From NCBI GenBank assembly GCA_936450465.1, contig OW388296.1, forward strand, positions 29,704,638 to 29,768,637: 64,000 nt of DNA. Reading direction: 5' to 3'. Below, piece after piece: positions 47,090 to 58,907 of the stretch. The first letter of the stretch is position 1. Every line of letters starts with the position of its first letter. This stretch comes from Gibbula magus. Taxonomy: Eukaryota > Mollusca > Gastropoda > Trochida > Trochidae. Under the pieces are notes generated by a model. The model ran no database searches and was not told the origin of the DNA. It saw nothing but the letters and a program-made list of their open reading frames with translations. Position numbers and translations under genes: made by a program.

Positions 47090-48360
47090 TTATGACACAT
47101 TGTCAGACTACTGTACGTTTCAACATAATTTAACAAGTTTGCCACTTGTCTACGGAGAAAGAAGTAAACATTAATGACTCACCCTACTCAACAAAGCAAA
47201 AGGTCTCCACCGCATGTCTTGGCAATGTTCCCGCTTATCAGAAGAGAAATAGCAAACTTATAATAGGTCAATTTATAAAGATAGATTCCGTTCATAAAAC
47301 ATATTGAATGCTGCTCACTACAACAACTCCCCCAGCAGTATTGATTGGTTTATAGAGTGACAAATACAAATAATAGATTAGAAATAACCTACTCGACAGA
47401 TGAATCGTTAGCAATGATACTACTGAATTTTATTTGAGATAAGAATGCAGGCATGAAAGTTCTTGTATATGAGTAGAAATCAAACTTTTATACATTTAAT
47501 TTGAGCACTTTTGACTTCGATGATTAGGATGTAAACCTACCATGATAAAGTCTAGCTTTGGGTAAACAAGACGGCTGAAAGCTGATTGTGCATAAGATCA
47601 CAAGATCAAGAGTAGGAATGTGTTTGAAGTTTGTCTGTACCATAAAAGTTACATAAAATGCGGGAACACTTTTACAATGTTTATTTCTCACATTGTAAAT
47701 CGAGATAAACCTCAGGCAGTGCTCAAGATAAATTTGAGAACCATTGGGTATTTACTCCCTGTTTTTGTTACCATTGAGCAAATTCGATTTTCATAGTGTA
47801 TTTCAGTAAAATGTTACTCCTCAAATTTATGACAATTGGGTAGTTTATATTTTTAAAAAATGGGATTGCACACTCATGATCGATGCTACATTGTTGGGTT
47901 ATTCTCTACTATCAAACATTATCTTAAATGTATTGAACATATTCAGCGCATTGAATGTCATTTTCAATTGTGTAATGTCATTTTGAAAGAATAAATGCAG
48001 ACATATTTTTTTATCTGTTAAAATTGAATGTTGTCATTTAACAGAAGCATTAGATAAAGGCTGCTAGAGTTATTTTGCATGCATACACTCTGTTTAACAA
48101 CTTGATGAAACAATTCTTAAACTGAAACCCTGTTTTACTAATATTTTGAGCATTTTCAGTATCATTGATAATTTACGATCGAACGTTCTATTTCCATTCA
48201 GAAAATGTTATCCATGTGACGTCATGTCGATATCTGAGTTCATCTGCACATTCTGTCTCAATTGTATTGTTTTCTTCAGAGTTTTATAGAACATGTCTGC
48301 GTATCTTTACTCTCAGTATTTTATTTAATTACGTTTTTAATGATTAAATACGCAAATACG
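47090..48360. other. Intron stretch, nothing recognised
   Basis: AT-rich without exon-like frames or clear repeats. Confidence 0.4.
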
Positions 48361-48379
48361 CAGCTTATCTGGAGCCTTT

Positions 48380-48380
<1 letters not shown>

Positions 48381-48439
<59 letters not shown>
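48381..48439. repeat. (AT)n microsatellite
   Basis: About 29 AT units. Confidence 0.92.
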
Positions 48440-48441
<2 letters not shown>

Positions 48442-49509
48442 TCTGGTGTAAACTGGAATGTTTTAGAATTTCAACATTTGTGTAATTTTCATTACTTCTT
48501 GATTTTCATATAATCAAGTTAGGGAATATTCTGAACATTATATGATCATGATATATGACTTATTAAGCATCAGTCAATATGGATGATATAATGACCATGC
48601 AGTTGTACTCTTCTTCAGTTCATTTAACCTCCAACTACTAATACTTTTTTTTAGGTTTTACAAAGGTAAGGGTCAGATAACTCTAATTATTTAGCCTTAG
48701 AAAACATTAGATATAGAAAATGTCACTCGTTTCTGATGTGTAGGGGTAAGATTATTGACTTTTTAGAATAGTAACACATATTTAAGAGGGTTTGTGCTTT
48801 ATTTATATAAATAATTGTATAAATTTTGTTTGTTTATCTCTTCATTAAAAAAAAAATGTCGTAAAAAAAAAAAAAATCGCGTCATCGCATCATATTTGTC
48901 AGCCTGAAAAAATCAGAAACATTTATTTTTATTTTTTTAGGCCTAATGACTTATTTTCTAAATATATCTAGTTTCCTTTCTTTACATAACCGTTCAAATT
49001 AGGCTTGGAGTTCATAATTGACATACTTTATAATTGTTTCGTTGAGTGAAATATCAATGCTTCCTAAAATTCCAACCCCGTTCGAAAAGATAGAAATGAT
49101 GTCCGACAAATAGTAAGTATATTTATGATACGGACTTTGGCACTTGCTAATATAAGATATTTTACGCTCAGCCTTTTTGTTTATGATGAACAGGACACCA
49201 TACCATAAATATGATCTTCGATATGTTTGCCTTAATAAATGAGAGGATGTTAATTATTTTCTGACATTTACATTGGTGATAAACTTCTCGTGCAATGTAC
49301 AGCTCTCTTAATATAAAGTGTATGTTTATGAGAGATCTTAGGAATGTATTGTTGATCCACATCAGAGCTGGTCAATCATATGTCTTATTGCCTTGGGTAT
49401 CTTATATCAAGAGATCGATTGACGACGTTCTCTTAAAAATGGCGTTTACATGTGAAATACTGTCATTGTTTATCCGTTTACTGCTTATACATCATTTTAA
49501 GCTGACAAA

Positions 49510-49563
49510 ATGGGGAAACTTATATATTGGTTTGCTCTGAGCATTTTTGCTGCCGTTTTAGAG
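49510..49563 (+). pseudogene. Diverged first exon copy 3 (signal peptide, mutated donor)
   Basis: ATG followed by MGKLIYWFALSIFAAVLE, the same length and pattern as the exons at 34361 and 42128 but with several amino-acid changes. The donor position reads GAG then GGGAAA, so the GT is lost. A cryptic GTATAAGT lies a few codons downstream at about 49585, and the frame stops soon after it. Upstream, 49205-49290 still resembles the 5' flank of the other copies (a CGATATGTTTKCCTTA stretch and a CTGACA-x-T block), so this is an older copy of the same unit. It may be dead or use the cryptic donor. Confidence 0.5.
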
Positions 49564-49766
49564 GGGAAAGTTTTGTTACTTTTTCGTATAAGTTAATATT
49601 TTTTCCTTTATTTGGCTGACTGCCAAATTTTATCATGTATACTTGTAATCAAACATTTTGTAAATGAAAAAAAATTGATATAAAAAGGGGGTTATTGATT
49701 TTTAATAAAGGGCCATTATTTCGAAAACCCATGATTATATAGAAATCCATAAATCAACATGTATAC

Positions 49767-50110
49767 TAAAAGTGACAAGTGTTTAATTTTATTTTTTTCA
49801 AATTTCACATCTGTAATGATAGTTCATGTCATTTATATATACTTTAGAGGGTAAAACATCTTATTACCCAAACCAATTATCCTTTATGGTAATAGCGGTG
49901 TTGCGTATAATGCAAAAATTGCATGGCGGCCATTTTATTGTGAACACATTTTATTATTTCAAAGGACATAATGACTTTACGGAACCATGTACACTCATTT
50001 TTTAACTTGATTTTCTGAAAAGAGAAGGATATTTTACTATTAGTGACATTATTTTTCAAATACATTTCATCAACTTATTTGAGCGAAAAAACGTGCTACT
50101 GTCCCTTTAA
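49767..50110 (-). mobile_element. TTAA MITE, copy 5 (left end decayed)
   Basis: The right end (ACGTGCTACTGTCCCTTTAA) and the interior with GGCGGCCATTTTATTGTGAA match the family. The left end is degraded. Confidence 0.78.
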
Positions 50111-50437
50111 AAGGTTATCCGCCTACAACTACATGTACATGTAAAACTCATGCACCATCTTTGAAAGAAACATTCGATTGCACAGCCGTGAAGATTAAGG
50201 CAAAGCTAGTTTTACAATCCATTTAAGCGATTTAACATTTGAAGAAATCCACAGGACCATAAAACATGTACTGAGTATGATTCTTATAAACTCAAACGTT
50301 ACGATGCTATTGAACTGCTGTTTTTATATGTCACCTGTAACAAGATAGCTTCAGACAGGATGATACACACTGTCGTGTATATCTAGTTATACATCTGTTA
50401 TGTTATATAGATATCTTTTGTTACACATACTTTTCTC

Positions 50438-50740
50438 TTAAAGGGGTAGTAGCACGTTTTTTCGCTGAAATAGGTTGATTAAATGTATTTGAAAAATAAT
50501 GTCACCAATAGTAAAACACCCTTCTCTCTTCGGAAAATCAAGTTAAAACATGTGTTTACGTGTTTCCGTAAAGCCATGGGAATCGTTTTGGTCATTCGAA
50601 TTAATAAAATGTGTTCACAATAAAATGACCGCCATGCAATTTAAACGCAACACTGTTATTACCACGGATAATTGGTTTGTGTAATAAGATGTTTTATCCT
50701 CTGAAGTAAATATAAATGACATAAACTATTATTATAAATG
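50438..50740 (+). mobile_element. TTAA MITE, copy 6 (right end missing)
   Basis: Begins TTAAAGGGGTAGTAGCACGT, orientation A. Family sequence stops at about 50740, where LINE reverse-transcriptase sequence begins, so the right inverted repeat is lost. Confidence 0.8.
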
Positions 50741-51180
50741 TTGTTTGTTAATAAATGCATCATGAATAAATGATTCTAAACGAACAAGATGATCAGTGGT
50801 ACTACGTTGTTTGCGGAAACCACATTGAATATCAGTTTGTAATTTATTAGTTTTCAAGTACCAAACTAGACGATCATTGATCATTCGTTCCATAGTTTTA
50901 CATACACAACTTTTTAAGGCTATAGGACGATAGTTGGAAGGATCTGTATGATCCTTCCAAGGTTTTGGGATAGGTACAATAGTAGCGTTGTGCCAACAAG
51001 ATGGAAATTCACCTGTTTCCCATATATGATTAAATACCTGAAGTAGAACCTCAAGGCACGGTTCCGGTAAATGTTTTAGAAGCTGATAATGGATTTCATT
51101 AGGGCCGGTTGCTGTATCATGAGCTTTAGAAAGTGCAGTTTTGAGCTCTGACAAGGAGAAGTCTTCATTATTGCTTGGGG
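50741..51180 (-). pseudogene. LINE reverse transcriptase N-terminal part
   Basis: A 140-residue frame with SELKTALSKAHDTATGPNEI, then WHNATIVPIPKPWKD, DPSNYRPIAL and GFRKQRSTTDHLVRLE. These are the first RT motifs of jockey/I-type LINEs. It is probably the continuation of the endonuclease part at 53531-54575, separated by 2.35 kb. The 3' part of RT, including FADD, is absent: homology stops at about 50741, directly against a MITE. Confidence 0.85.
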
Positions 51181-51196
51181 CGCATACGCCCCAAGC
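51173..51196. repeat. 24-bp palindrome at the LINE break point
   Basis: GCTTGGGGCG, CATA, CGCCCCAAGC. It lies where LINE RT homology stops, and a GCCCCAAGC occurs at the opposite break near 53572. Confidence 0.8.
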
Positions 51197-52879
51197 AGTA
51201 ATAAGGTGAATTTCTCCCTATATACTGTTGGAATTTTCAAATACCTTCAGCCAATGATATGCGTTGTCTTAGTATCTTTGAAATTCTATTGACCAATGAC
51301 CAAAGCTGTAGCAAATTATTAACCACGTGACATTGTGGGTAATCCGAAATAATTGGCACAAACAAATGTGGATTTTGATTATCAATATTTGTCATATAGA
51401 TAGAATTGTTCTTCAATGTTTCATTAGAATCAATGAAAAACTTGTAATCTGCAATTCAAATCAATATCACAAGTAACAAAGCGCTTTTCTATAAGTTAAG
51501 TACATTATTTGGCATTCCAGAATCGGAAACTACGTTCCGTTTGGTTAACAGTTTTACTGGTTATGATTGATTCGGAACCCGGCGCAACACCCGGCATACG
51601 CCGCCGAAAATGGTGAAACCGGCGTACGCCTAAGGCGTAATCTGAATGATTCGGTTTGAAATGACAGGCGAAGGTGGCGTATAATGGCTTACAAATGCTA
51701 TCCATGCGACATTTAATAACTATATTTTCTTTGACTTTGCATTTGACAACTAGATACTTTGACGAAGTGATTTATTTAAGAATAATACTGGTTCTTTAAA
51801 ACAATGCCTAACACGCTAAGAAAATGTCAATTCATGTTTGGAAGTAATTTTTAAAAAAGTTTTCTCATTTAAATGGCATGTTAATTTAAGCTAGTTTGAG
51901 GGATGATGACGTCTTTCTGTTTGTACGCCGATACACTTGTTAACTTTAAGCCTGGCTTCAGAACGGTGCATGTACTCCGGTCACTTGCTGATGTCGAGTT
52001 AGCGAAGGCAATGTAATAGAGTTGGTCTCCATAGATTAAAATCTAAAAATTAAAAGAATAATCGCCACACGGTAAATTGACATATTTGTTTGAGAGCTTT
52101 ACATTGATATGATAACACACGGTGTTGTATTGTGTTGTGCGTTGGTTGCTGTCTTGGAACTCCCGTTACATGTTGTCCTTAGGGTTAGAACAAGTCCGAA
52201 TCCTTTCGGTGATTTTTTTTTGGAATAATACATCCGATCGAGGTCTTTGTGATGATTGACTGTAAACATGTGATATTGCATTATTTATACAAAGCGTAGG
52301 ATACAAAGGGTAATTCTAAGGAGAGAAAATAAATCATAAAAAAAATAAATAAAAAGTTTTAAAACAATTAAAATGCTAGTCTATAAATTTCTAACAAATA
52401 ACACTTGATCTAGACATTAAGACAAATATACATGTATATAACATTCAAATCCGATGTAAATAGTTAATTAGGCTCTAATTTGTTACAGAAAATTCTTCAA
52501 AATAAGATATATTGACATGTTATGATGTTTGGAGAGGACTATCGGACAACACCAATCAGAACTTCTTATGCAGACTTTCGAATTTTGTAAAATGGATATA
52601 TTTACTTGTGCACTGACTTTCATTGAGAATGAGTGAGTAAAACTTATCTCAGGTAATACATGTGTATGCAAGCTTACGTCACCTGTTAGATGTTACACGA
52701 GTAGGTCTTACGCCAACCTTTGTAATGTCAAAAATAACTCAAAATGTAACGAAAAATAATAAAAACAAACTCTCAAAAATTGTTAAAACAGCTTAAAAAA
52801 TTATTGGACTTCCAATTGAAAGTATCGGCGAATTTTATGAGCAGCAAATTTCCAAAAAAACAAACAAAATTTTAAGTGA

Positions 52880-53236
52880 CCAATCACATATCCTTTTTTC
52901 GGAATATTCTTGGCTACCTTCAGGACGCAGACTGCGCATGCCGACTGGGAGAACAAACAGGTTTCGGTACTCTTTTATACCAAACAGTGTTCGTTCGTAC
53001 AATGACCTATTTATTGAATAATGTCATATTTTTATTTGATCAAGTGAATTGTGAGTGTGACTAACTCGGATGTGTTCATGTTAATAAGTCAAATTCTATT
53101 ATGCAAAATAATATTATCATGTATATTTTGTTTGCGATGTGTGTTTGAAACTGGAGAACTGTATATATGATGTAAAACAAATTTCCCTTGGGACAATAAA
53201 GACATTATCTTATCTTATCTTATCTTATCTTATAGT
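52880..53236 (+). pseudogene. LINE 3' end with (TTATC)n tail
   Basis: In-frame residues up to the TAA at 53019-53021 read RRLRMPTGRTNRFRYSFIPN, then SVRSYND. R-T-N-R-x4-SFIP-x2-V-R-x-(Y/W)N is the usual end of many LINE reverse transcriptases. The 3' UTR ends CCCTTGGGACAATAAAGACA followed by (TTATC)n at 53204-53236, the pentamer tail seen on such LINEs. Only the last part of the element is present. Confidence 0.7.
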
Positions 53237-53530
53237 TATGCGAGGAACTCTTATTAATGACAATATGAAATTAAATTTGCATATGTTACTTGAAGTGAAA
53301 TTATTAAGATAAGGTTTCATACAGTTGTTGAAGGTTCCGATATACGATACAAAACTAGCTAAACCGAAATAAAGAATAGAATATAGAATTACTCCTTCAG
53401 CTTTTCCTCACGCAATACTTCCTTCCTTAATTGTATGTTCTTCCTCAACGCTTTCATCATACATTGTCGGACATCCATCCAATCCATATCCAGCACCCAT
53501 ATTCACCTGGAATCACCTCCCACTAACAAA

Positions 53531-54575
53531 TCACCGCCTCACGTTCCATACACTACATCTACCCAGGTGCCCCAAGCTTGCCTTTTTAAAGGCTTTTCTT
53601 GTTATCTTCTCCATTGTCAGATTTGAAATTAAGTGTTCGTTTTTCCTGTACCTTTTGGTACTTTTGGAAAGCAGGGACATTATTTGCAGATGAAGAATTT
53701 TTAGAGATTGTTTCAGCCAACTTATTGGCAATGTCAGATTTTGATGTGAGAAGGTCATCATTGACTTTAAGATGTTTTATTGTAGAATTGGAACCTTTGC
53801 CTTTAATTCTACTAATCATATTCCAGACTTTGCTTATAGGTGTTCTGGAATTCTTTTAGAGATATAGCCTCTCCAAGAATCACGTTTTTGTTGGTTGACT
53901 GTGCGTCAAGCTTTAGCTTGCGACAGTTATCTAAGTTAATTCTTGTAGGTTGCGTTCAGCTTTTTTACGTGCCTTAATGGAAGTATCGCAGGTTTCATTA
54001 AACCATGGCTTGTGAATGCGTGGATTTGCCGAAGTTTTAGGGATAGTTTCAGTTGCTATATCAATGAGACCTTTAGAAAAGGCCACAACAGGATCAGTTG
54101 CATTAACTATTTCATAAAATGTAATACGATCACGGCATAGGGCAGAAAATGTACCCCAATCAGCCTTGGAAAATTTCCAACGAGGATTGTGCTCCTCGGG
54201 AATAGATGATGAGGGTTCTAATACAATTGGGAAGTGGTCGCTCCCACATGTATCCTCATGGACTGACCATGAGAAGTCATGTAAAAGGGATGCATCAGTT
54301 ACTGATAAATCTATAGCTGTATATGATCCTGTAGCAGGATGTAGATATGTGTTTGAACCATCATTGAATAGACATAACTCATTTTGGGTAAGGAAACTTT
54401 CGAGTATTTTACCCCTAGAGTCTAGGGTATTACTACCCCAGAGGGGATTGTGACTGTTGAAGTCACCCATGATAATAAAAGGTTTAGATAATTCGGTAAC
54501 AAGTTGATCAAGATCTTTTATAGTAAGATCTTGAGATGGTGGAATATATAAAGAACAAAGAGTTAAAGCTTTAAA
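53531..54575 (-). pseudogene. LINE ORF2, APE endonuclease part
   Basis: The frame reads AIAVSLSLFKALTLCSLYIPP, then FIIMGDFNSHNPLWG, and later CGSDHFPIVL. These are the catalytic GDFN and SDH motifs of apurinic-endonuclease-type LINE nucleases. The first third of the domain is missing. A linker follows to about 53586, where homology stops near a TGCCCCAAGC sequence. Stops and frame changes mark it as dead. It would have cut the target site for first-strand priming. Confidence 0.85.
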
Positions 54576-55634
54576 TAATGATAAGCTGACAGCTATGGCC
54601 TTTGGGAGTGCGTTTTTTTGTTTTATTTGCAGTTTTTGAGTTTTGATTTGGTTTTGGGTTTTGATTTGGTTTTGGATTTTTTGGAGAACCTGTCGGTTTG
54701 ACAGGCTCTTTGAGTGATAGAAGAGGGAATGTCATGGTTGAAGATGTTGCATTGCGCAAAGTTTTTATGGTTGGTGGATCATTGATCCACTCAATGTCCG
54801 TCTGAGTGGAGACGGAGCATTCAGGGGCATTTGTTGAGGATACTATTTTGGAATATGAAGGCTTTGGACCCTCAGTAAGCAGGCGTTTTGCTTCAGGGAA
54901 GGAAATGTTTTGGGTGAATTTTACTTTTAAGATTTCAGACTCCTGTTGCCACCTTGAACATTCCTTTGAGGAAGCCATGTGCTCGCCAGAACAGTTGGCA
55001 CATTTCGGCAACTCCTTGCACTCCGCTGGATGGCTTTCATCCTCGAGTTTGCCACAGCGAGGACAGACACGGTCATCAGCTCTGCAAGAGTTTCTTCCAT
55101 AGCCAAACTTCTGGCAACGGTAGCAACGAAGGGGGTTACGGATGTAGAGTTTTGAGTTTGTAGTACCCGGCATTAATTGTTTTTGGAGCTTGAGGAAGAG
55201 AGAAGGTTAGAAGATAGGTGTGAGTTTTGATGATTTTACTATCCTTCTTAATGGTGAACCGCCTTGTTCCTGAGGTTGTCAAGGAGCTCTTGCTCGGTGG
55301 CATCCTCGAGACATCGATCCATGTCTCGGATGATGGCTTTGCTGCTGTTTAATGTTGTGTGTGGAGAAACCTTGACAGGTTTGTCCACAATGAGTTTTAA
55401 TGTTTGCATTGATTTTGCCTGTTGCGGTGATTTGCATTCAACCAATAGGTACCCATTCCTGATTTTTTTTACGTCCTTAACATCACCGGCAAGACCTTGA
55501 ATGGTCTTGGCGGTGGCGAAGGGATTGAGGCGCAGTGGTTTGTCATCGGTAGATGAAATAACTAGAAATCTAGGCCAGTTGTTTGAATTTGTAGATGTTG
55601 AGATGTTAGTGATATTTGATGAAGTGACTTGCAT
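54571..55634 (-). pseudogene. LINE ORF1 (gag-like, CCHC knuckles), frameshifted
   Basis: Starts at 55634 with a 128-residue frame containing NGYLLVECKSPQQAKSM, an RRM-like strand typical of LINE ORF1 proteins. A frameshift near 55250 leads to three zinc-knuckle-like clusters: CYRCQKFGYGRNSC, CPRCGKLEDESHPAEC, CANCSGEHMASSKEC. The tail is rich in PKPNQN repeats and basic residues. The role would be RNA binding in the retrotransposon particle. It ends where the endonuclease frame begins mid-domain, so the ORF1 end and ORF2 start appear deleted. Confidence 0.8.
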
Positions 55635-55639
55635 CCTTT

Positions 55640-56303
55640 GAACGAGTTCGCTTTTTTTTACCTGATGGACCCATGTTAGGTTGGTAAAATTTCATCAGCC
55701 TGGATCCCCACCCAGCACGGAGCACCAACAAGGGCAATGCTGTATGTCAGCGGGTCTCCTGCCGACAGCACCGGGGATACCAGGATGATATACTCCATTA
55801 AAGAGTTGCCAATTCTTCACTGGATTGACCCATTTGCCACCACTATCTTAGAAGCTGAGTAAAGTTGATGAATGTGTGTAAGAGAGCGCTAAGAATAGAA
55901 CAGCAAGCAGAACGTAGAGATAAGTACATCAGAAAGGACAGCGTTGTGAAAAGGTGGCGAAGTTATGCAAGAGAGCATCACGAAAGAACAGAAAATAATT
56001 GCAAAGAGAGGTAGCAGCGTAAGAAGAAGGATAGAAAAGGTGTGCACAACCAAGTGCTTTGCATGACCAGCGGATTGATCAGACCGGGCCAATCTGGCCA
56101 CCTGTCTAGATGAAGTCGGGGCCAAAGCAGTGTATTGTTCAGTGATAGCTTTAAACTAAACACATCCCTCAACCACCAGGCATCCTTCCTCCACCCGTAC
56201 AGGTCGCAGCCTACGGCTAACGGACTGCCCCCTTTTAGTCGCCTCTTACGACAAGCAGGAGGAACTGAGGGACTATTCTAACCCGGGCACCCCACGGGGC
56301 TGT
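55640..56303 (-). other. 5' UTR of the minus-strand LINE
   Basis: A GC-rich stretch at 56170-56303 (minus-strand start CAGCCCCGTGGGGTGCCCGG, then a GTAAGAGGCGACTAAAAGGG block) leads, on the minus strand, into the ORF1 start at 55634. Base composition is clearly unlike the AT-rich surroundings, and position points to a LINE 5' UTR with internal promoter. Confidence 0.5.
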
Positions 56304-56794
56304 TAGGTGTGAAGATATATACTCCATTATGCATGTATAATTTACTGGCATATTTATCTACCATGTACACTAGTATAACGCATATAAGCTACATGTAAAA
56401 TGAATGAATACCCTCAACGTGTAGAACGGAAAGCTACGTGTCTGCCTTGATCCAAAAGATTTAATGGTCTCCAGTTTTTCTTTGGAAATCCAGTCGAGTC
56501 TGAAATTTGTCGCGATAATAAAAGCGTGGTGACTAAAATTTCATGAGTTAAATGCCTTACTTAAGTTCTTGTTAATTTGATAGGTTAAAAATAATTTATT
56601 TCAATTTTTTTGCAATGGAATTTTTTTCCAAAGATAAACCGGAGACCTATATTTGAATAGTGCAACCAAGCCCACATGTCAAACGGCTCCTGCACTAGAA
56701 GAAAAAGTTTTCAGGATCACGTGAACTGACGTGAGACATGGTTATTGAAGTATCGTACTAGATGAAGAGTCAAGTCTGTATACAACGTTTAACA

Positions 56795-57046
56795 CCTCAT
56801 TCGGGAGATACATGTTTCTTCGATCACCTTTCGATCTGAGGGTATCCCAAGATATCTTTCAAGAGCAGATGGACATGATCGTAGTAGAATGTCGAGCTGC
56901 ACATGGAATAGCGGATGATATTGCTGTGTGTGACAAATACTTGGAGGACCATAGAAAGAACCTTCACAATCTGATCAAAGTTGCAATAAGATTTGGACTG
57001 ATCTGTTATCTGGACCAGTGTGATGTCGTATCTCGGCTGTTACTAT
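56795..57046 (+). pseudogene. Ty3/gypsy-like RT fragment
   Basis: The frame reads MFLRSPFDLRVSQDIFQEQM, then HGIADDIAVCDKYLEDHRKN and LHNLIKVA. L-R-x-PF-x-L-x-VSQDIFQ and the ADD catalytic motif are those of Ty3/gypsy reverse transcriptases. It covers the segment missing from the copy at 40740-41360 but lies on the other strand, so it is a separate fragment. Sequence turns into an inverted-repeat element at about 57086. Confidence 0.75.
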
Positions 57047-57085
57047 GTTGCAGAAGGAGATCAACAGTTCTTAGGAATTATCGAG

Positions 57086-57232
57086 TACGTGACTCTCCAT
57101 CCTCGGTTACCCATGGAAGGGCGGGTAATTTGAGTACAGATTCTCCTGATAAGGTTTCTCATGGCCGATATAGTGGAGAGTAACGGAACATATTAGATAA
57201 AACAATGGGTAACCGAGGATGGTGACTCCCTA
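57086..57232. repeat. Small element with inverted ends
   Basis: GTGACTCTCCATCCTCGGTT with ACCCATGG at the left and AATGGGTAACCGAGGATGGT with GACTCCC at the right. The interior (GATATAGTGGAGAGTAACGG) recurs at 22097-22120, where the right end GGGTAACCGAGGATGG is also present. Confidence 0.65.
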
Positions 57233-57501
57233 CATCTCGAAATGTTAGACCATATAGATTACGTATGCTATGACTAGTGAAACAGAGTAGAACAGTTTGC
57301 ATTGCATTGTACAAAGGAAAAGGCACCCTAACCTTACTGAATATAGTACTCGGTATGATTTCAAACTTGAGCTATTAATTTTAAAACAAACACCGTAAGC
57401 ACAGCACATTTTTAGTCTTCCATTTTAAGATATGTGTCACCAAATGTTGTAACTGTTTCCATTCTGTATATTTGTATAAATTTAAATGGATATCTTCACA
57501 G

Positions 57502-57626
57502 GAGGCAGATTCTGCTGGTACCCTGGAGATTGAGCTGATTAAATTCAATCGTCTCAGTTACTGCTGTGATCCATTCTGTGGCCGATGTGACCCTTTCTTC
57601 TACCTCTGCTATACTAAATACAACAG
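57502..57626 (+). CDS. Secreted C2-like gene, exon 2
   Basis: A 125-nt exon with acceptor TCTTCACAG and donor AACAG then GTGAGT. It encodes EADSAGTLEIELIKFNRL, then a dense cysteine run SYCCDPFCGRC, then DPFFYLCYTKYN. The pattern of a first beta strand (LEIELIKF) followed by DPFFYL is that of a C2 domain (DPYV-x-V), with a cysteine-rich insertion before the DP. The C-x-C-FF-x-C arrangement also resembles the MNNL domain at the N-terminus of Notch ligands, which itself has a C2 fold. It starts in phase 0, matching the signal-peptide exons, and ends with two bases left over for an Arg codon. Confidence 0.75.
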
Positions 57627-58159
57627 GTGAGTGGAATGTATATTCTACCATAGCTAGGCGAAGTATTCTGATTGGCTACTGTGGAAAATCAGAGACGGTA
57701 AAAGTTGGTTAGTGCAAAAGAATACAAGTGTTTCCAAGCAACGATAGCGAATGCGATAACTCTTCAAATGTTTAAATACAAGAACGTGGTTTTCAATGAG
57801 TCATTTATGTCATGAAAATGGATCCAAATAAATAGTTTTGATAATAAATCTGAAACCGACCAAAATGAGACCAGAAACCGATAAAATTAACAATGTAGTT
57901 GGAAAAAAACTATCATTCAGCGACATGATCGGACATTGGATTTCGCATTTCAGAAACATTCTTGATTTAATTCGAGCGACACACATGTAAAACCGAGCAG
58001 CATATCATCCGAAAAATATCGAAATACAAAATAAACTTATCCTAAACTGTATTTACAACATCGACCGAATAAAGCAATGTCAAGTTCGAAATATTGCAGA
58101 AAAATATCGTAACTGCAGACGCCAGTTATCGCTCTCGTTTACAGAATAGCAGAATGAGC

Positions 58160-58450
58160 TCCTTTTAAAAGATAGATGCAATAACATATGGTCCAAATCG
58201 GATTCATTAAAATGCGATGTCAATTTGACAATTGCTCGATTTTAAATTTCTGAAATCGATCCATAAATTACTTATATACGGATTTTTAAGAAAAGAGCAT
58301 AGTCATAATTCAACGTAATTTCGTACCATTTTGATTGAAATCTTCAAAAAATTGAATGTTTTGATATCCAACTACGTAATTCCGCAGATGACAATTACAC
58401 AATTATTACATAAACATGTTTGGCGATGTAATACACAATACACAATAAAT
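58160..58450 (+). repeat. Dispersed repeat family 2 and adjoining duplicon-like sequence
   Basis: AGATAGATGCAATAACATAT to ATCCATAAATTACTTATATA, then TTGATATCCAACTACGTAAT and CCGCAGATGACAATTACA, which match 42786-42830. Similarity resumes at 60312 (AAATTGGGTGAATTAAAATC), so the block carries the later LINE insertion. Confidence 0.6.
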
Positions 58451-58597
58451 CAGCCATTTCGGAACACATCACCAAATATCCACAACACAACATCCATTGG
58501 GACACTAACAAAACACTCACAAACAACAAACACGACTACACTCACCGGCGCCGCGTTTAGCTGAAGCCATGCATATTGTTAGACATAAACCCTCTAT

Positions 58598-58633
58598 GAA
58601 TAGGGATCAAGGCTATTTCATCCCATCAGCTTA
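58598..58633 (+). repeat. Direct repeat flanking the LINE region, left
   Basis: GAATAGGGATCAAGGCTATT followed by TCATCCCATCAGCTTA recurs with one mismatch at 60667-60702, where it leads into the hammerhead-like motif. It is probably a Penelope-like fragment. Confidence 0.6.
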
Positions 58634-58907
58634 TAACCGCTTAATCCACAAATGATTAATCCAATCTACTCACTCTGGCTTCCACCTCAACCACTAATTG
58701 GTACCCTCACCCTGTATTTGTCCTCTCATCCGCCTCCTGGCTAATTAACTTACTACTCTCTGGTTTCCTTGTTATCACAACTTCACTTGTTCATCCATTG
58801 ATGTCATTGTTACCTCATCTTGTTGTATTTGTTATCTCTTTATCATACCAACATGTATCCTGTATATAACCTGCTGTTTCACCATCTCTTCCATAAAATA
58901 AAAAAAA

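Noticed and set aside
53435..53560. Plus-strand frame with TWNHLPLTN resembling a LINE C-terminus
   Set aside because: Too short and without further motifs, so it may be chance.
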